53,764 nucleotides of DNA from Chlorobium phaeovibrioides (GCF_003968655.1 NZ_RXYK01000014.1:1-53764); one strand, 5' to 3'. Shown: positions 36,208-47,198, counted from the stretch's first letter. Notes: generated from the sequence alone by a model not told the origin. A program made the numbers and translations.

Positions 36208-37665
36208 ATGAACGAACCTCTCATCAGCGACATTTCCCGCACAGGAAGGAAAGGGTACTCGCTCAACTCAAGCGACCTGATCCGCACCCCTCACAGTCAG
36301 CTGATACCCGGAAAATTTCTCCGCCAATCGCCTGCCGAACTACCCGAAGTACCAGAAAGCGAGGTTGTACGGCATTTTCTCAGGCTCTCCACACTGAATT
36401 ACCATGTTGACAAAGACATGTACCCGCTCGGCAGCTGTACCATGAAGTACAACCCGAAAATCAACGACGAAACCTGCTCTCTTGAAGGCTTCGCCGCACT
36501 GCACCCGATGCAGCCGGAATCAACCGTCCAGGGGGCACTCCAGCTTATGCACGAACTCTCGGGAATGCTCGCTGAAATCACCGGAATGGCCTCCGTCACC
36601 CTGCAGCCGGCAGCAGGAGCCCACGGTGAGCTGGCAGGCATACTGCTCATCAAAAAATATCACGAAGCGCAACACAGCAAACGCACAACGCTGCTCGTCG
36701 TTGATTCCGCACACGGCACCAACCCCGCCTCAGCCGCACTTGCCGGATACACCATTGTATCGGTGAAAAGCAACGGAATCGGACGCACAGACCTCAACGA
36801 CCTCAAGGAAAAACTCAACGGGGATGTTGCCGCACTGATGCTCACCAACCCCAACACCATCGGCCTGTTTGAAAAAGAGATTGTCGCAATAGCCGACATG
36901 GTGCACAAAAACGGCAGCCTTCTCTACATGGACGGGGCGAACATGAACGCCCTGCTCGGCATCACACGGCCCGGCGACATGGGCTTTGATGTCGTCCACC
37001 TCAACCTTCACAAAACATTCTCAGCCCCTCACGGTGGTGGCGGCCCCGGCAGCGGCCCGGTAGGAGTCTGTGAAAAACTCATTCCACACCTGCCCGTTCC
37101 GGTCATTGAAAAAAGGGCGACATCAGAAGGCGCACGCTACCATCTTACCGGAGACTGCCCGGACAGCATTGGCAGAATGATGAACTTCCACGGCAACTTC
37201 GCCGTCCTCATCAGGGCTTACACTTATATCCGCATGCTTGGCGCCGAAGGTCTCCGACGGGTATCGGAAAACGCCATCATCAACGCAAACTATCTGCTCA
37301 GCCGTCTCGACGGAGCCTACAGCCTCCCCTATCCGAAACCCGTTCTGCATGAATTCTGTCTTTCAGGAGACCTGCAGAAAAAATCCCATGGAGTCAGGAC
37401 CCTCGACATAGCCAAACGGCTTCTCGATTACGGTTTTCATGCCCCGACCATCTACTTCCCGCTCATAGTCAGCGAGGCATTGATGATTGAACCAACCGAA
37501 ACAGAATCACGCGAAACGCTCGACCGCTTTGCAGACGCTATGCTGCAGATTGCCAAAGAGGCTGAAGAGTGTCCTGAAACTGTTCTTGCTGCGCCTGAAA
37601 CCACCCCGGTGCGGAGGCTTGACGAAGCCATGGCTTCCCGACAGCTCAATATCTGCTGCCGCTGA
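36208..37665 (+). CDS. gcvPB: Glycine dehydrogenase (decarboxylating) subunit 2
   Basis: A 485-residue P-protein beta chain of the two-subunit type. It has [22 protein letters not shown], the PLP lysine Lys269 in [23 protein letters not shown], and the conserved C-terminus with [23 protein letters not shown]. With GcvPA, T, L and H proteins it cleaves glycine to CO2, ammonia and methylene-tetrahydrofolate. gcvPA is not in the window, so the two subunits are unlinked. Confidence 0.96.
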   Translation: MNEPLISDISRTGRKGYSLNSSDLIRTPHSQLIPGKFLRQSPAELPEVPESEVVRHFLRLSTLNYHVDKDMYPLGSCTMKYNPKINDETCSLEGFAALHPMQPESTVQGALQLMHELSGMLAEITGMASVTLQPAAGAHGELAGILLIKKYHEAQHSKRTTLLVVDSAHGTNPASAALAGYTIVSVKSNGIGRTDLNDLKEKLNGDVAALMLTNPNTIGLFEKEIVAIADMVHKNGSLLYMDGANMNALLGITRPGDMGFDVVHLNLHKTFSAPHGGGGPGSGPVGVCEKLIPHLPVPVIEKRATSEGARYHLTGDCPDSIGRMMNFHGNFAVLIRAYTYIRMLGAEGLRRVSENAIINANYLLSRLDGAYSLPYPKPVLHEFCLSGDLQKKSHGVRTLDIAKRLLDYGFHAPTIYFPLIVSEALMIEPTETESRETLDRFADAMLQIAKEAEECPETVLAAPETTPVRRLDEAMASRQLNICCR

Positions 37666-37803
37666 GGGTGAACATCCTGACGCCATGCAAGGCCCTCAGA
37701 GAAAGAGCTGTTTACGGAATATTCACATATTCCATTTTGAAGTCCGCACAGAACCCGTTATAGTTATGTAAAACAGGAACGATGACACATAAACCGGAAT
37801 GGA

Positions 37804-38316
37804 ATGTCACTGATCCGACAAAAAGTCCTGGTGCTCAACAGCAGCTATGAACCGCTCAGTGTCTGCGACGCCCAAAAAGCCATCCTCCTCCTCTTCGGCG
37901 GCAAGGCAGTACCGGTCACCCACCACCCTGAACGCTTCATCTGCACCGTTACCGAAACCTATCCAATGCCAAGCATTGTCCGCCTCACGGTATTTGTGAG
38001 GGTTCCCTACAAGCGGATCATGCTGAACCGCAAAAACATCATCCGCCGTGACGCCTTTCAATGTCAGTACTGCGGAAAAACCGATGCCCCGCTCACAATA
38101 GACCACATCATCCCCCGCTCCCGCGGCGGTGAAGACTCATGGGAAAACCTCATCACAGCATGCCGCCGGTGCAACTCAAAAAAAGGCAACCGCACCCCCC
38201 GCGAAGCCGGCATGCCCATCATGAAACAGCCCCAGCGACCAAACCACCTCATGTTCATGCAGCAGCTGACAGCCGCTGCAGCTGAAGACTGGAAGCCCTA
38301 CCTCTACATGACATGA
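37804..38316 (+). CDS. HNH endonuclease family protein
   Basis: A 170-residue protein. After an N-terminal region opening [20 protein letters not shown], a zinc-containing HNH domain runs from [17 protein letters not shown] through the [15 protein letters not shown] segment to [13 protein letters not shown], with two CxxC pairs. This family is widespread, usually a single chromosomal gene, and its biological role is poorly defined; it is not tied to a mobile element here. It overlaps the extended frame of the next gene but not its likely start. Confidence 0.88.
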   Translation: MSLIRQKVLVLNSSYEPLSVCDAQKAILLLFGGKAVPVTHHPERFICTVTETYPMPSIVRLTVFVRVPYKRIMLNRKNIIRRDAFQCQYCGKTDAPLTIDHIIPRSRGGEDSWENLITACRRCNSKKGNRTPREAGMPIMKQPQRPNHLMFMQQLTAAAAEDWKPYLYMT

Positions 38317-38444
38317 GCGCATCCGCCTCTCCCGCCCGCTGCCCACAAACTCCATTCGACGAAAACAACAGCATTATCCGGATTTTGTTTACTTTTCCTT
38401 TCCAGCACATCCAGTTCCAGCAGAAAACCATCCCTGGGCCCCGA

Positions 38445-40232
38445 ATGAAACGCCTTTTTCAGAAGACATACGCCACTCTCATAGCGGCCATTGTCACTTT
38501 TCCGGCAATAGCTGCACCGCCATTCAAGGCCATGGCGGAACATCTCCCATGGCGGGCAGAAGAAATCTTCACCCCCGCCGACTCCCTGCTGCTTCGGGAA
38601 CTCAACGAGATGCCGCTCTCAATGAAAATTGGACAGATGCTCATTGCCGACAGCCCCGGCGGCTTTGAAACCGACAACACTCCGCAGCAGGAGAAACTTG
38701 AATCGCTCGTACGGAGTGGAACAATCGGCGGAGTCATGTTTCTCAAAGGAGGCATGTTCAAAACCGCCATGCTTGCCAACCACCTCCAGTCAATCGCCCC
38801 GAAGCCGCTGCTTTTGAGCGCCGACATGGAGAACGGCGCAGCCATGCGCCTTGAAGGAGCAACCGAATTTCCGCCCGCCATGGCCATTGCCGCCACCCAA
38901 CGCCCCCGACTCGCAGCAGCAATGGGAGCGGCCATCGCCGCCGAGGCAAAAGCTGTCGGCATCCGGCAGAACTACGCCCCGGTTGGCGACCTGAACAGCA
39001 ACCCGATGAACCCGGTCATCAACACCCGCTCCTTCGGCGACCGCCCCGAAACCGCAGTCAGGATGACAGGAGCATACATTGAGGGACTCCAGCGCGGAGG
39101 CCTCATAGCCACAATCAAACACTTTCCCGGACACGGTGATGTCCATGTCGACAGCCATCTCGCACTCCCTGTGCTCTCCGCCCCGAAAGAACACCTTCAG
39201 CAGTATGAGCTCGAACCCTTTCGGGCCGCCATCGGGCAAGGGGTCATGAGCGTGATGGTCGGCCACCTTGCCGTACCCGCCATTACCGGCACCATGACCC
39301 CCGCAACGCTATCGCCCGAAATAATCACCGGTCTGCTCCGTCAGGAACTCGGCTTCAAAGGGCTCATCATCACCGATGCGCTCAACATGAAAGCGCTCTA
39401 CAACGGCAGCAACATCCCAGGCATCTCAGTCCGCGCAGTCCTTGCCGGTAACGACCTGCTCCTTTTTTCCCCCGACCCCGCCCTCACCCACCGCTCCCTG
39501 CTTGAAGCGGTTAAGAGCGGTCTCATCACAGAAGAAAGAATCAACCAGTCCGTCCTGCGCATCATGCAGGCCAAACGCTGGCTCAAGCTGCAGCAGAGCC
39601 GTATGGTCAACTTGAACCATGTTCCGGCGCTCTCCAGCCCCCACTCACACAGGGCGCTTGCCAGCGAGCTCTCCCGGCGCTCCATTACCATCGCAAAAGA
39701 GAGTGGCAGCATCCCGCTCCAACTCTCCTCCCCGGCCCCGGTGCTCCACCTGATTCTCAGCGACTCCGGCATCGCCCACCCCGCAGAAGCCTTCTCGCAG
39801 GAAATTGACCGCCACTGGCACGCCACGCATGTCCAATGCAACCCGAAAACGAACCCCGCAACCTACCGGCAGGCAGAAGCTCTGGCCGACAGCGCAGCAG
39901 CCATCATCATCAGCTCCACCCTCGGGCGACTCCCCGGACCCGGCTCCCGGCACCTCACCCAAAGCCAGCAGAAGTTCATCAGCCAACTCGCAGAAAAACA
40001 CCAGGCAACAAAACCGCTTGTCTTCATAGCACTCGGCACCCCATATATTCTCAACATCTTCCCTGAAATCAACAACTCCATCTGTACCTTCTCCACAGGG
40101 GAAGAAAGTCAACGGAACGCTGTGGGCGTCCTGCTTGGCAAACAGAAAGCTGAAGGGAAACTGCCGATAGCACTCAACATCACCAACAACCCGCAAGAAC
40201 CATCCGGCCATGGGCAAGACAATTCGAGATGA
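38445..40232 (+). CDS. Secreted glycoside hydrolase family 3 (NagZ-like)
   Basis: A protein of about 595 residues. MKRLFQKTYATLIAAIVTFPAIA is a signal peptide. The GH3 barrel has KHFPGHGD (225-232) with DSH (236-238), the NagZ catalytic His arrangement, and the nucleophile Asp311 in IITDALNMKAL. A second alpha/beta domain of about 230 residues follows, as in Bacteroidetes-type beta-N-acetylhexosaminidases. It probably trims N-acetylglucosamine from peptidoglycan fragments in the periplasm. The ATG at 38445 is chosen because it alone opens with a signal peptide. Its 3' end overlaps bchZ by 23 bases. Confidence 0.86.
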   Translation: MKRLFQKTYATLIAAIVTFPAIAAPPFKAMAEHLPWRAEEIFTPADSLLLRELNEMPLSMKIGQMLIADSPGGFETDNTPQQEKLESLVRSGTIGGVMFLKGGMFKTAMLANHLQSIAPKPLLLSADMENGAAMRLEGATEFPPAMAIAATQRPRLAAAMGAAIAAEAKAVGIRQNYAPVGDLNSNPMNPVINTRSFGDRPETAVRMTGAYIEGLQRGGLIATIKHFPGHGDVHVDSHLALPVLSAPKEHLQQYELEPFRAAIGQGVMSVMVGHLAVPAITGTMTPATLSPEIITGLLRQELGFKGLIITDALNMKALYNGSNIPGISVRAVLAGNDLLLFSPDPALTHRSLLEAVKSGLITEERINQSVLRIMQAKRWLKLQQSRMVNLNHVPALSSPHSHRALASELSRRSITIAKESGSIPLQLSSPAPVLHLILSDSGIAHPAEAFSQEIDRHWHATHVQCNPKTNPATYRQAEALADSAAAIIISSTLGRLPGPGSRHLTQSQQKFISQLAEKHQATKPLVFIALGTPYILNIFPEINNSICTFSTGEESQRNAVGVLLGKQKAEGKLPIALNITNNPQEPSGHGQDNSR

Positions 40233-41619
40233 ATCAACTGCAAGCGCATACTGGGCCTCCGTCAACACCTTCTGCGCCCTCAGCGATGTGCATGTCATAG
40301 CCGATGCTCCCGTAGGCTGCTACAACCTTGTCGGGGCCGCAGTCATGGACTATACCGATGCCATTCCCTATCTGGAGAACTTCACCCCCACCAGCCTCAC
40401 CGAAAAAGAGATTGCCTCCTCCGGCAGCTCTGAAATCGTCCGCGACACAATTACAAAACTGCAGGAACCGGGCCGCCAGCTGATTCTGGTCTCCAGTGCC
40501 GAAAGCGAAATGATAGGCAGCGACCACGAACGCATGCTTGCCATGCAGTTCCCCCTTGTCCGCTTCTTCCCATCGCACTCTTTGGGAGAAAACGAGTGGC
40601 AGGGCCGCGACCGCGCACTTGAATGGCTCTTCAAAAACTTTGACGACGGCCGCCCCGCAGCAGTTGAACCCGGAACAGTCAGCATTATCGGACCAACCTA
40701 CGGATGCTTCAACAGCCCCTCCGACCTTGCCGAAATCAAACGGCTCATTGCAGGCGCCGGCGGCCGCCTCAAACATGTCTTCCCGTTTGAAAGCAGACTC
40801 AGCGACATTTCCGACCTGAAAAACTCTGAAGTCATTATTCTCATGTACCATGAGTTCGGAAGCCGCCTCGGCAAGCTTCTCAACCGACCGGTTCTGTACG
40901 GCCCCTTCGGCATTGACGAAACCTCGACCTTCATTATGGAACTCGCCCGACTGCTCGGGTGTGAACAAACAGGAGAAGCGTTCATTGCCAAAGAGAAACA
41001 GACCGTTCTGGCCCCCATCTGGGACCTCTGGCGCGGCCCGCAGGCAGAATGGTTCCCCACAGTCCGCTTCGGCGTGGTTGCTGCTGCTTCCTACGCAAAC
41101 GGCCTGAAAAAATTTCTTGCCGATGAAATGGGTATGCAGTGCCTCTTCAGCCACATAACCGAAGAAACTGACAACACAGCCCTCCGCGAGCAACTGGCCA
41201 GCGTACAGCCGCAGTTTTTCTTCGGCAGGATTGTCGACAAAATCTACCTCGCCGAACTTGACGCCAAAACACGGTTCATTCCGGCCGGCTTTCCCGGACC
41301 AATCGTCCGCCGGGCACTCGGCACCCCGTTCATGGGGCACAGCGGAGCGGTATTCCTCCTGCAGGAGATTGTGAACTCGCTTTACGACATGCTTTTCAAC
41401 TTTCTCCCGCTCAACAGGCTCAGCGAAGCCGGTGAAACCCCCACCCAAAAGCCTGAATGGGACGCTGAAGCCGAAGAGTTCCTCAACGAGGCCGTAAAAA
41501 AAGCACCCTTTATCAGCCAGATATCATTCGGCCGTGAACTCAAAAAGAAAGCCGAACTGCTCGCAATCCGCCAGGGTAAAAAAACCATATCAAAAGAGAC
41601 AGTATCGCTCGTCCTGTGA
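40210..41619 (+). CDS. bchZ: Chlorophyllide reductase subunit BchZ
   Basis: A 469-residue nitrogenase-like protein. VIADAPVGCYNLVGAAVMDYTDAIPYLE matches the BchZ-specific GPVGC-N motif with an iron-sulfur-ligand Cys37. The centre has the NifD/K-like fold (SIIGPTYGCFNSPSDLAEIKRL), and the end has GTPFMGHSGAVFLLQEIVNSLYDMLFNFLP plus the C-terminal PCP helix domain. With BchX and BchY it reduces ring B of chlorophyllide in bacteriochlorophyll a synthesis. bchX and bchY are not adjacent. Nitrogenase and the DPOR subunit BchB were considered but fit less well. Confidence 0.88.
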   Translation: MGKTIRDESTASAYWASVNTFCALSDVHVIADAPVGCYNLVGAAVMDYTDAIPYLENFTPTSLTEKEIASSGSSEIVRDTITKLQEPGRQLILVSSAESEMIGSDHERMLAMQFPLVRFFPSHSLGENEWQGRDRALEWLFKNFDDGRPAAVEPGTVSIIGPTYGCFNSPSDLAEIKRLIAGAGGRLKHVFPFESRLSDISDLKNSEVIILMYHEFGSRLGKLLNRPVLYGPFGIDETSTFIMELARLLGCEQTGEAFIAKEKQTVLAPIWDLWRGPQAEWFPTVRFGVVAAASYANGLKKFLADEMGMQCLFSHITEETDNTALREQLASVQPQFFFGRIVDKIYLAELDAKTRFIPAGFPGPIVRRALGTPFMGHSGAVFLLQEIVNSLYDMLFNFLPLNRLSEAGETPTQKPEWDAEAEEFLNEAVKKAPFISQISFGRELKKKAELLAIRQGKKTISKETVSLVL

Positions 41620-41874
41620 TTTGGATTTTTAGGAGATAATTCGTACTATCAAAATCCACAATACGGAACCGGGGTAACCGCACCTATACCCTGAAAACCA
41701 ATCCGCGTCAGTATGCGGAAAAGAGTTTCAGGAAACAGAGTGCACTGACACAGCCCTCCCGGCCGGATAATACCGACGACAAGAGGCTGTATTGAACGAG
41801 TGTTTCGGACACGGATCCGCGCCATAACCAAAGCCGGCTGACGCCCGAAAAACAACAACGACCGGACACGACAT
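41620..41874 (+). other. Non-coding gap / thrS leader
   Basis: 255 bases between bchZ and thrS with no convincing gene on either strand. Short hairpins are possible (for example CCGC...GCGG at about 41702-41717), and TATACC/TATTGA tracts could be promoter elements, but none is convincing. A long untranslated leader for thrS is plausible; I see no T-box antiterminator motif. Confidence 0.5.
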
Positions 41875-43875
41875 ATGTCTCAGAATCTGGATCAGCAGGT
41901 GACCTTGACCGTTACCCTGCCGGACGGAACGACAAAACCGTTACCCGCTGGCAGCACCGGCATGGATATAGCCCTTGAAATAGGGCGCAGGCTTGCCCGT
42001 GAAGCAGTCGCCATCAAGATTGACGGCAAAGCCGTTGACCTGTCGGCTCCACTCACGGCCGACTGCACCGCTGAAATCATCACATTCGACTCCCCTGAAG
42101 GGAAGGAAATTTTCTGGCACAGCGCCAGCCATATCATGGCACATGCCATTGAAGAACTGTTCCCGGGCTCAAAATTCGGCGCCGGCCCGGCCATTGAGCA
42201 GGGCTTCTACTACGACATTGCCTCAGAACACCGTTTCACCGAAGAGGACCTCAGAGCCATAGAAGAGCGTATGCTCCTTATCGCCGGACGCGACATCCCG
42301 ATAGTCCGGGAAGAAATGCCCCGCATACAGGCCATAGAGTACTTCCGGACGGTCAGGGAGGACCCGTACAAGGTTGAAATCCTTACCGACACGCTCAAAG
42401 AGACAGAAACGGTCTCCCTCTACCATGAAGGCGGCTTCACCGACCTCTGCAGCGGCCCCCACCTGTTTTCAACAGCGGCACTCAAAGCGGTGAAACTTTT
42501 CAACATCTCCGCCTCATACTGGCGCGGCGACCAGTCGCGTGAAAGCATGCAGCGGATTTACGGGATAGCCTTTCCCACAGAAAAACTCCTCAAAGCACAT
42601 CTCTCTGCTCTTGAAGAGGCAAAAAAACGCGATCACCGCAAACTCGGTACTGAGCTGGAGCTCTTCATGCTCTCGCCCGAAATCGGCAGCGGTCTGCCCG
42701 TCTGGCTTCCCAAAGGAGCCGTCATCCGCCAGGAGCTTGAATCATTCCTCAAAGAGGAGCAGCGCCGGCGCGGCTACCTTCCGGTCTATACGCCCCACAT
42801 TGGCAACATAGACCTCTACAAACGGTCCGGACACTATCCCTATTACAGCGACTCTCAGTTTCCGCCACTGACCTATCACGATGAAGAGGGCAAAGCGGAG
42901 CAGTATCTTCTCAAACCGATGAACTGCCCGCACCACCACCTCATCTACAGCTCAAAAATGCGGAGCTACCGCGACCTGCCGGTCCGCCTCGCTGAGTTCG
43001 GTACCGTGTACCGTCACGAACAATCCGGAGAGCTGAACGGACTCGTACGCGCACGGGGCTTTACCCAGGACGACTCGCACATCTACTGCCGCCCCGATCA
43101 GCTGGTTGATGAAATCTGCAACGCCATTGATCTGACCCGGTATGTCTTTGCTACGCTCGGGTTCACTGAAGTGGAGACCCGCCTTTCCATGCACGACCCG
43201 CTGAACCCGTCCAAATACGGAGGAACCGCCGATGTATGGGAACAGGCCGAAAAGGATGTCAGGGAAGCAGCTGACCGCATGAAGATCAACTACTTCATAG
43301 GTGTCGGGGAAGCAAGCTTTTACGGCCCCAAAATAGACTTCATCGTTCGCGACGCCCTTGGGCGGAAATGGCAGCTCGGAACAGTGCAGGTTGACTATGT
43401 CATGCCCGAACGCTTTGACCTCAGCTATGTCGGCAGCGACGGCCAGAAACACCGTCCCATTGTCATCCACCGGGCACCGTTCGGCTCCATGGAACGCTTC
43501 ATCGGCGTCCTCATTGAACATACGGCCGGCAACTTCCCACTCTGGCTCGCACCGGTACAGGCCGTCGTACTTCCGATTGCAGAAGATGTACACTACTACG
43601 GCAGCGAGGTACGGGACGCAATGCACCGGGCAGGCATCCGTGTTGAACTTGATGTACGGAATGAAAAAATCGGAAGAAAGATCCGTGAAGCTGAACTCGC
43701 TAAAATCCCCTTCATGGTCATTGTAGGCCAGAAAGAAAAAGAGGGGGGCTCCGTATCGCTCCGCCGCCACCGCATCGGTGACGAAGGAGCCTTCAGCATA
43801 CAGGAAATGACCGAAAAGCTCCTGAACGAGATAGCCGCAAAAGGGCTGACAACCAAACCAACTACGAACGCATGA
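41875..43875 (+). CDS. thrS: Threonyl-tRNA synthetase
   Basis: A 666-residue ThrRS with the TGS domain (1-65), the editing domain with [17 protein letters not shown] (zinc-like HxxxH) and YCSGPH-like [14 protein letters not shown], the class II catalytic core with motif 2 [26 protein letters not shown], and the C-terminal anticodon-binding domain. Starts 255 bases after bchZ; its TGA overlaps infC (ATGA). Confidence 0.97.
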   Translation: MSQNLDQQVTLTVTLPDGTTKPLPAGSTGMDIALEIGRRLAREAVAIKIDGKAVDLSAPLTADCTAEIITFDSPEGKEIFWHSASHIMAHAIEELFPGSKFGAGPAIEQGFYYDIASEHRFTEEDLRAIEERMLLIAGRDIPIVREEMPRIQAIEYFRTVREDPYKVEILTDTLKETETVSLYHEGGFTDLCSGPHLFSTAALKAVKLFNISASYWRGDQSRESMQRIYGIAFPTEKLLKAHLSALEEAKKRDHRKLGTELELFMLSPEIGSGLPVWLPKGAVIRQELESFLKEEQRRRGYLPVYTPHIGNIDLYKRSGHYPYYSDSQFPPLTYHDEEGKAEQYLLKPMNCPHHHLIYSSKMRSYRDLPVRLAEFGTVYRHEQSGELNGLVRARGFTQDDSHIYCRPDQLVDEICNAIDLTRYVFATLGFTEVETRLSMHDPLNPSKYGGTADVWEQAEKDVREAADRMKINYFIGVGEASFYGPKIDFIVRDALGRKWQLGTVQVDYVMPERFDLSYVGSDGQKHRPIVIHRAPFGSMERFIGVLIEHTAGNFPLWLAPVQAVVLPIAEDVHYYGSEVRDAMHRAGIRVELDVRNEKIGRKIREAELAKIPFMVIVGQKEKEGGSVSLRRHRIGDEGAFSIQEMTEKLLNEIAAKGLTTKPTTNA

Positions 43876-44501
43876 AGAAACAGAAGGTTACTTCCCAGAA
43901 GCCAAAAATCACCTACAGGGTCAATGAACAGATCCGTGTACCAGAAGTCCGCATTATTTTTCAGGACGGGACACAGAAGGTTATGCAGACTGCTGAGGCA
44001 CGACGCATGGCAGAAGAGCGCAACACCGATCTTATCGAGGTGCAGCCCAACGCCGAGCCGCCCGTATGCAAGTTTGACAACCTTGGCAAACTGCTCTTCA
44101 AAATGGCGCAGAGGGACAAGGACCTGAAAAAGAAACAGAAAACCACAACGCTCAAGGAGCTTCGGTTTCACCCCAACACCGACAAACACGACTTTGACTT
44201 CAAGACAGCCCACCTTGAAGAGTTTCTCCGAAAAGGCAACAGGGTTCGGGCAACAATCGTCTTTCTCGGCCGCTCCATCATATACAAAGACAAGGGGCTG
44301 GAACTCGCCGAACGGCTGACCGAACGGCTGAGTGTTGTAGGCAACCGCGACGGTGACCCCAAGTTTGAGGGTAAAAAGCTTTTTGTCTACTTCGAACCAG
44401 ACAAGAAGAAAATTGACGCCTACGACCGGATCAGAACCAAAACCGGCAAACTGGCACCTCTTCCCGACGAACCCGAAGAGGATGGAGAGAACAACGATTA
44501 A
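43872..44501 (+). CDS. infC: Translation initiation factor IF-3
   Basis: A 209-residue IF-3: N-terminal domain [19 protein letters not shown] with the IF-3 signature around [23 protein letters not shown], a lysine-rich linker, and the C-terminal domain [22 protein letters not shown]. It starts with ATG, not the AUU used for autoregulation in E. coli, and overlaps thrS by 4 bases. The last 25 residues form an acidic tail ([13 protein letters not shown]) beyond the normal C-terminus. Confidence 0.97.
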   Translation: MKKQKVTSQKPKITYRVNEQIRVPEVRIIFQDGTQKVMQTAEARRMAEERNTDLIEVQPNAEPPVCKFDNLGKLLFKMAQRDKDLKKKQKTTTLKELRFHPNTDKHDFDFKTAHLEEFLRKGNRVRATIVFLGRSIIYKDKGLELAERLTERLSVVGNRDGDPKFEGKKLFVYFEPDKKKIDAYDRIRTKTGKLAPLPDEPEEDGENND

Positions 44502-44543
44502 CTGAACATCGCATTTTTCAATACCAACACAACAAGGACGATC

Positions 44544-44741
44544 ATGCCTAAAATGAAATCGCACCGCGGTGCCTGCAAACGGTTCAAAGCCACTGCTTCA
44601 GGAAGAATCAAACGAGAGAGAATGAACGGCTCGCACAACCTCGAACACAAAAACAGGAAGCGCACGCGCCGTCTCCACCAGTCCGCACTCCTCGAGTGCA
44701 CAAAAAAGGAACGGCAGATCAAGCGAATGATTCTGGCATAA
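44544..44741 (+). CDS. rpmI: 50S ribosomal protein L35
   Basis: A 65-residue basic protein starting MPKMKSHRGACKRFKATASG, with HKNRKRTRRLHQS, which is the L35 signature. It lies between infC and rplT as in most bacteria. Confidence 0.96.
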   Translation: MPKMKSHRGACKRFKATASGRIKRERMNGSHNLEHKNRKRTRRLHQSALLECTKKERQIKRMILA

Positions 44742-44767
44742 CACTCAATCCATAACCTTACACTACA

Positions 44768-45115
44768 ATGCCAAAAGCAAATAATGCCGTCGCCGCAAAG
44801 GCACGCAGAAAGAGAGTTTTAAAGAAAGCCAAAGGGTACTGGGGTTCGCGCGGCAATGTGCTGACCGTTGTCAAGCACGCCGTAGACAAAGCCGAACAGT
44901 ATGCATACCGCGACCGTCGCGCAAAAAAGCGCACATTCCGCGCCCTCTGGATCATGCGCATCAACGCTGCAGCACGCCTCAATGGCACAACATATTCCCG
45001 TCTTGTTGACGCAATGAACAAGAAGAGCGTTGAAATCGACCGCAAGGCAATGGCTGAAATCGCAGTCAAGGATCCCGAGGCCTTCACCACGCTCGTGAAA
45101 GCAATCATCGATTAA
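44768..45115 (+). CDS. rplT: 50S ribosomal protein L20
   Basis: A 115-residue basic L20 with [45 protein letters not shown] and [11 protein letters not shown]. In other bacteria L20 represses its own operon by binding the leader; no matching structure was identified by eye here. pheS follows after 19 bases. Confidence 0.96.
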   Translation: MPKANNAVAAKARRKRVLKKAKGYWGSRGNVLTVVKHAVDKAEQYAYRDRRAKKRTFRALWIMRINAAARLNGTTYSRLVDAMNKKSVEIDRKAMAEIAVKDPEAFTTLVKAIID

Positions 45116-45134
45116 GCAGAGAACACCGCTCTTC

Positions 45135-46160
45135 ATGGAAAAAAGCATCAGCAGCCTACAGCAGCAGATCAATGCCGCGCCTCTCAACTCCGAGGCAGAT
45201 ATTGAATCGTTCCGGCTGCTTTATACCGTGAGAAAAGGGTTGATAGCAGCCCTTTTCTCTCAGCTGAAGTCAGTTGACCCAACAGACAGACCCCGTATCG
45301 GGAACCTGCTCAATCAGCTCAAAGAGAGCGCCGAAGCAAGAATTGCCGAAGCGGCCGAAAGCATAAGCCACCATGAAGAAAGTTCTCAGCCGGTAATTGA
45401 CCTGACCCTGCCGGGGAGAGTCTCATTCACAGGCAGCGAGCATCCTGTCCAGAAAGTTCTGGGCGAGATGAAACGCATTTTTTCCGCCATGGGATTTGCC
45501 ATGGCAACCGGACCGGAACTGGAGCTTGACAGCTACAATTTCGACATGCTGAACTTCCCCCCCGACCATCCGGCCAGAGACATGCAGGACACATTTTTCA
45601 TCAAACGGAACGGTAATGAAGATGATGTCCTTCTCCGAACACACACCTCACCGGTGCAGGTTCGGGTTATGCTTGAAGAACCACCACCCATTCGCGTCAT
45701 CTGCCCCGGAAAAGTCTACCGGAACGAAGCCATAAGCTCCAGAAGCTACTGCGTCTTCCACCAGCTTGAAGGGCTCTATATCGATAAAGGGGTGACCTTT
45801 GCCGACCTCAAGGCGACCATATACTCCTTTGCCCACCAGATGTTCGGCTCTGATGTAAAGCTCCGCTTCCGCCCAAGCTTTTTCCCCTTTACGGAACCCT
45901 CAGCCGAAGTGGATGTCACCTGTTACCTCTGCGGAGGAAAAGGGTGTAAAGTCTGCAAGAAATCCGGATGGCTCGAAATCATGGGATGCGGCATGGTGCA
46001 CCCCAATGTCATACAGAACTGCGGCATAGACCCTGAGGTATGGAGCGGGTATGCATTCGGCATGGGCGTTGACAGAACCGTTCTGCTCCACTACAAAATC
46101 AACGACATCCGGCTTCTCTTTGAGAACGATATCCGTATGCTTCGCCAGTTCACAGCATAA
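45135..46160 (+). CDS. pheS: Phenylalanyl-tRNA synthetase alpha subunit
   Basis: A 341-residue PheS with an N-terminal coiled coil, motif 1 region [19 protein letters not shown], motif 2 [35 protein letters not shown], and motif 3 [31 protein letters not shown] Cys-rich insert ([17 protein letters not shown]) between motifs 2 and 3 could bind metal. It is the last visible gene of the thrS operon; pheT is not adjacent. Confidence 0.96.
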   Translation: MEKSISSLQQQINAAPLNSEADIESFRLLYTVRKGLIAALFSQLKSVDPTDRPRIGNLLNQLKESAEARIAEAAESISHHEESSQPVIDLTLPGRVSFTGSEHPVQKVLGEMKRIFSAMGFAMATGPELELDSYNFDMLNFPPDHPARDMQDTFFIKRNGNEDDVLLRTHTSPVQVRVMLEEPPPIRVICPGKVYRNEAISSRSYCVFHQLEGLYIDKGVTFADLKATIYSFAHQMFGSDVKLRFRPSFFPFTEPSAEVDVTCYLCGGKGCKVCKKSGWLEIMGCGMVHPNVIQNCGIDPEVWSGYAFGMGVDRTVLLHYKINDIRLLFENDIRMLRQFTA

Positions 46161-46219
46161 GGGGCCTACAGCCAACTGCAGCACCCCCACCGGCAGCATT
46201 GTGAGCCTTTTTTGCCCGC

Positions 46220-46618
46220 CTACCCCCCGATATCAATCAGAGCTTTCGTCCAACTCTCCATAGCCTCATTAGCCGTAGGGTTGGGAGCCTCGAGAAAGGT
46301 CACCACAAATGAATCATCCATCTCCGTCACACCGATTGAACGGGGCCGTACAGCCAACACCAGCGGGCTCGGCATCTCCTTGCCGAAGCAGAACAGAATG
46401 TTCTTCGCCGCCTTGATACCGGGAGCAATCACCCCCCCCTCAAGTGAGGCTGTATGGGCATAATGGTCGAACACGCCAATAAAACGCACAACAGAATGGG
46501 CGTCAATCCGCTTTTTGAAATGGGCAATGATATCGTCAACACTACCACAGCTCGTCTCTTTTTTATCAAACTGGATGGTATAGACAGGATATTTTTCCTG
46601 CAGAAGGGTCTGAATCAT
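46220..46618 (-). CDS. Conserved-looking protein of unknown function
   Basis: A 132-residue soluble protein starting MIQTLLQEKYPVYTIQFDKKETSCGSVDDII. Predicted alternating strands and helices (VVRFIGVFDHYAH, NILFCFGKEMPSPLVLAVRPRSIGVTE, FVVTFLEAPNPTANEAMESW) suggest a compact alpha/beta fold. It has no signal peptide or membrane segment. I do not recognise the family with confidence (it resembles proteins carried as DUF6858). It stands between the convergent pheS operon and the rpsF-rplI operon. Confidence 0.7.
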   Translation of the reverse strand: MIQTLLQEKYPVYTIQFDKKETSCGSVDDIIAHFKKRIDAHSVVRFIGVFDHYAHTASLEGGVIAPGIKAAKNILFCFGKEMPSPLVLAVRPRSIGVTEMDDSFVVTFLEAPNPTANEAMESWTKALIDIGG

Positions 46619-46676
46619 AAGAAATCACATCTTGATTAAAAAACTTCACCATGCATCTCCTGGCGGAAGATAAAGA

Positions 46677-46715
46677 AAAAAGCTCCGCATTCCCCTGGGG
46701 GATACGGAGCTTTTT
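46677..46715 (-). terminator. Terminator of the rpsF-ssb-rpsR-rplI operon
   Basis: AAAAAGCTCCG (46677-46687) and CGGAGCTTTTT (46705-46715) are exact reverse complements; inner bases TTCCCC/GGGGGA extend the stem. On the minus strand it ends in a T run, 28 bases after the rplI stop. Confidence 0.9.
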
Positions 46716-46742
46716 ATCACTGTAAGGGCAAGGAAATGCCTT

Positions 46743-47198
46743 TTACGCCTCAACCCCTTCTGCCTCAACCTCAAAGGAAACCTTCACGACGACATCACTG
46801 AAAAGTTTTACTTCGGCCTCATACTTTCCAAGCGTCTTGACAGGAGCCTCCATGGTGATTTTGCGGCGGTCGATCTCAACACCCTGAGCTTTCAGGACCT
46901 CGGCAATATCAGCTGCAGTAACCGTTCCGAACAGCTTGCCCGACTCGCCGGCTTTCGCCTGCACTTTCAAGGCCATCTGCTCAATTCTGGCAGCAAGATC
47001 ACGGGCGCTCTTTCTCTTCAGCTCCATTTTCTTTGCCTGCTGTTTCTTTTCTGTTTCAAGAGCCCTGAGGGTTCCCTCGGTAGCCCTCGTGGCCATGCCC
47101 TGCGGAATCAGGAAGTTATTTGCATAACCGTTCTTCACGGCAACAACTTCACCTGCATCGCCAAGGGCAGCCACATCTTTTCTTAAAATGACTTTCAC
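46743..47198 (-). CDS. rplI: 50S ribosomal protein L9
   Basis: A 151-residue L9: [36 protein letters not shown] is the N-terminal RNA-binding domain, followed by the long connecting helix ([20 protein letters not shown]) and a C-terminal domain with [15 protein letters not shown]. It is the last gene of the operon. Confidence 0.97.
   Translation of the reverse strand: MKVILRKDVAALGDAGEVVAVKNGYANNFLIPQGMATRATEGTLRALETEKKQQAKKMELKRKSARDLAARIEQMALKVQAKAGESGKLFGTVTAADIAEVLKAQGVEIDRRKITMEAPVKTLGKYEAEVKLFSDVVVKVSFEVEAEGVEA

Noticed and set aside
40234-41448. 404-codon minus-strand ORF opposite bchZ
   Set aside because: It is fully antisense to a well-supported gene, has no recognisable domain and shows the Cys/Gly/Phe-rich composition typical of shadow frames in high-G+C DNA.
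42952-43770. 272-codon minus-strand ORF opposite thrS
   Set aside because: Antisense to conserved ThrRS sequence, with no motif, start signal or plausible composition.
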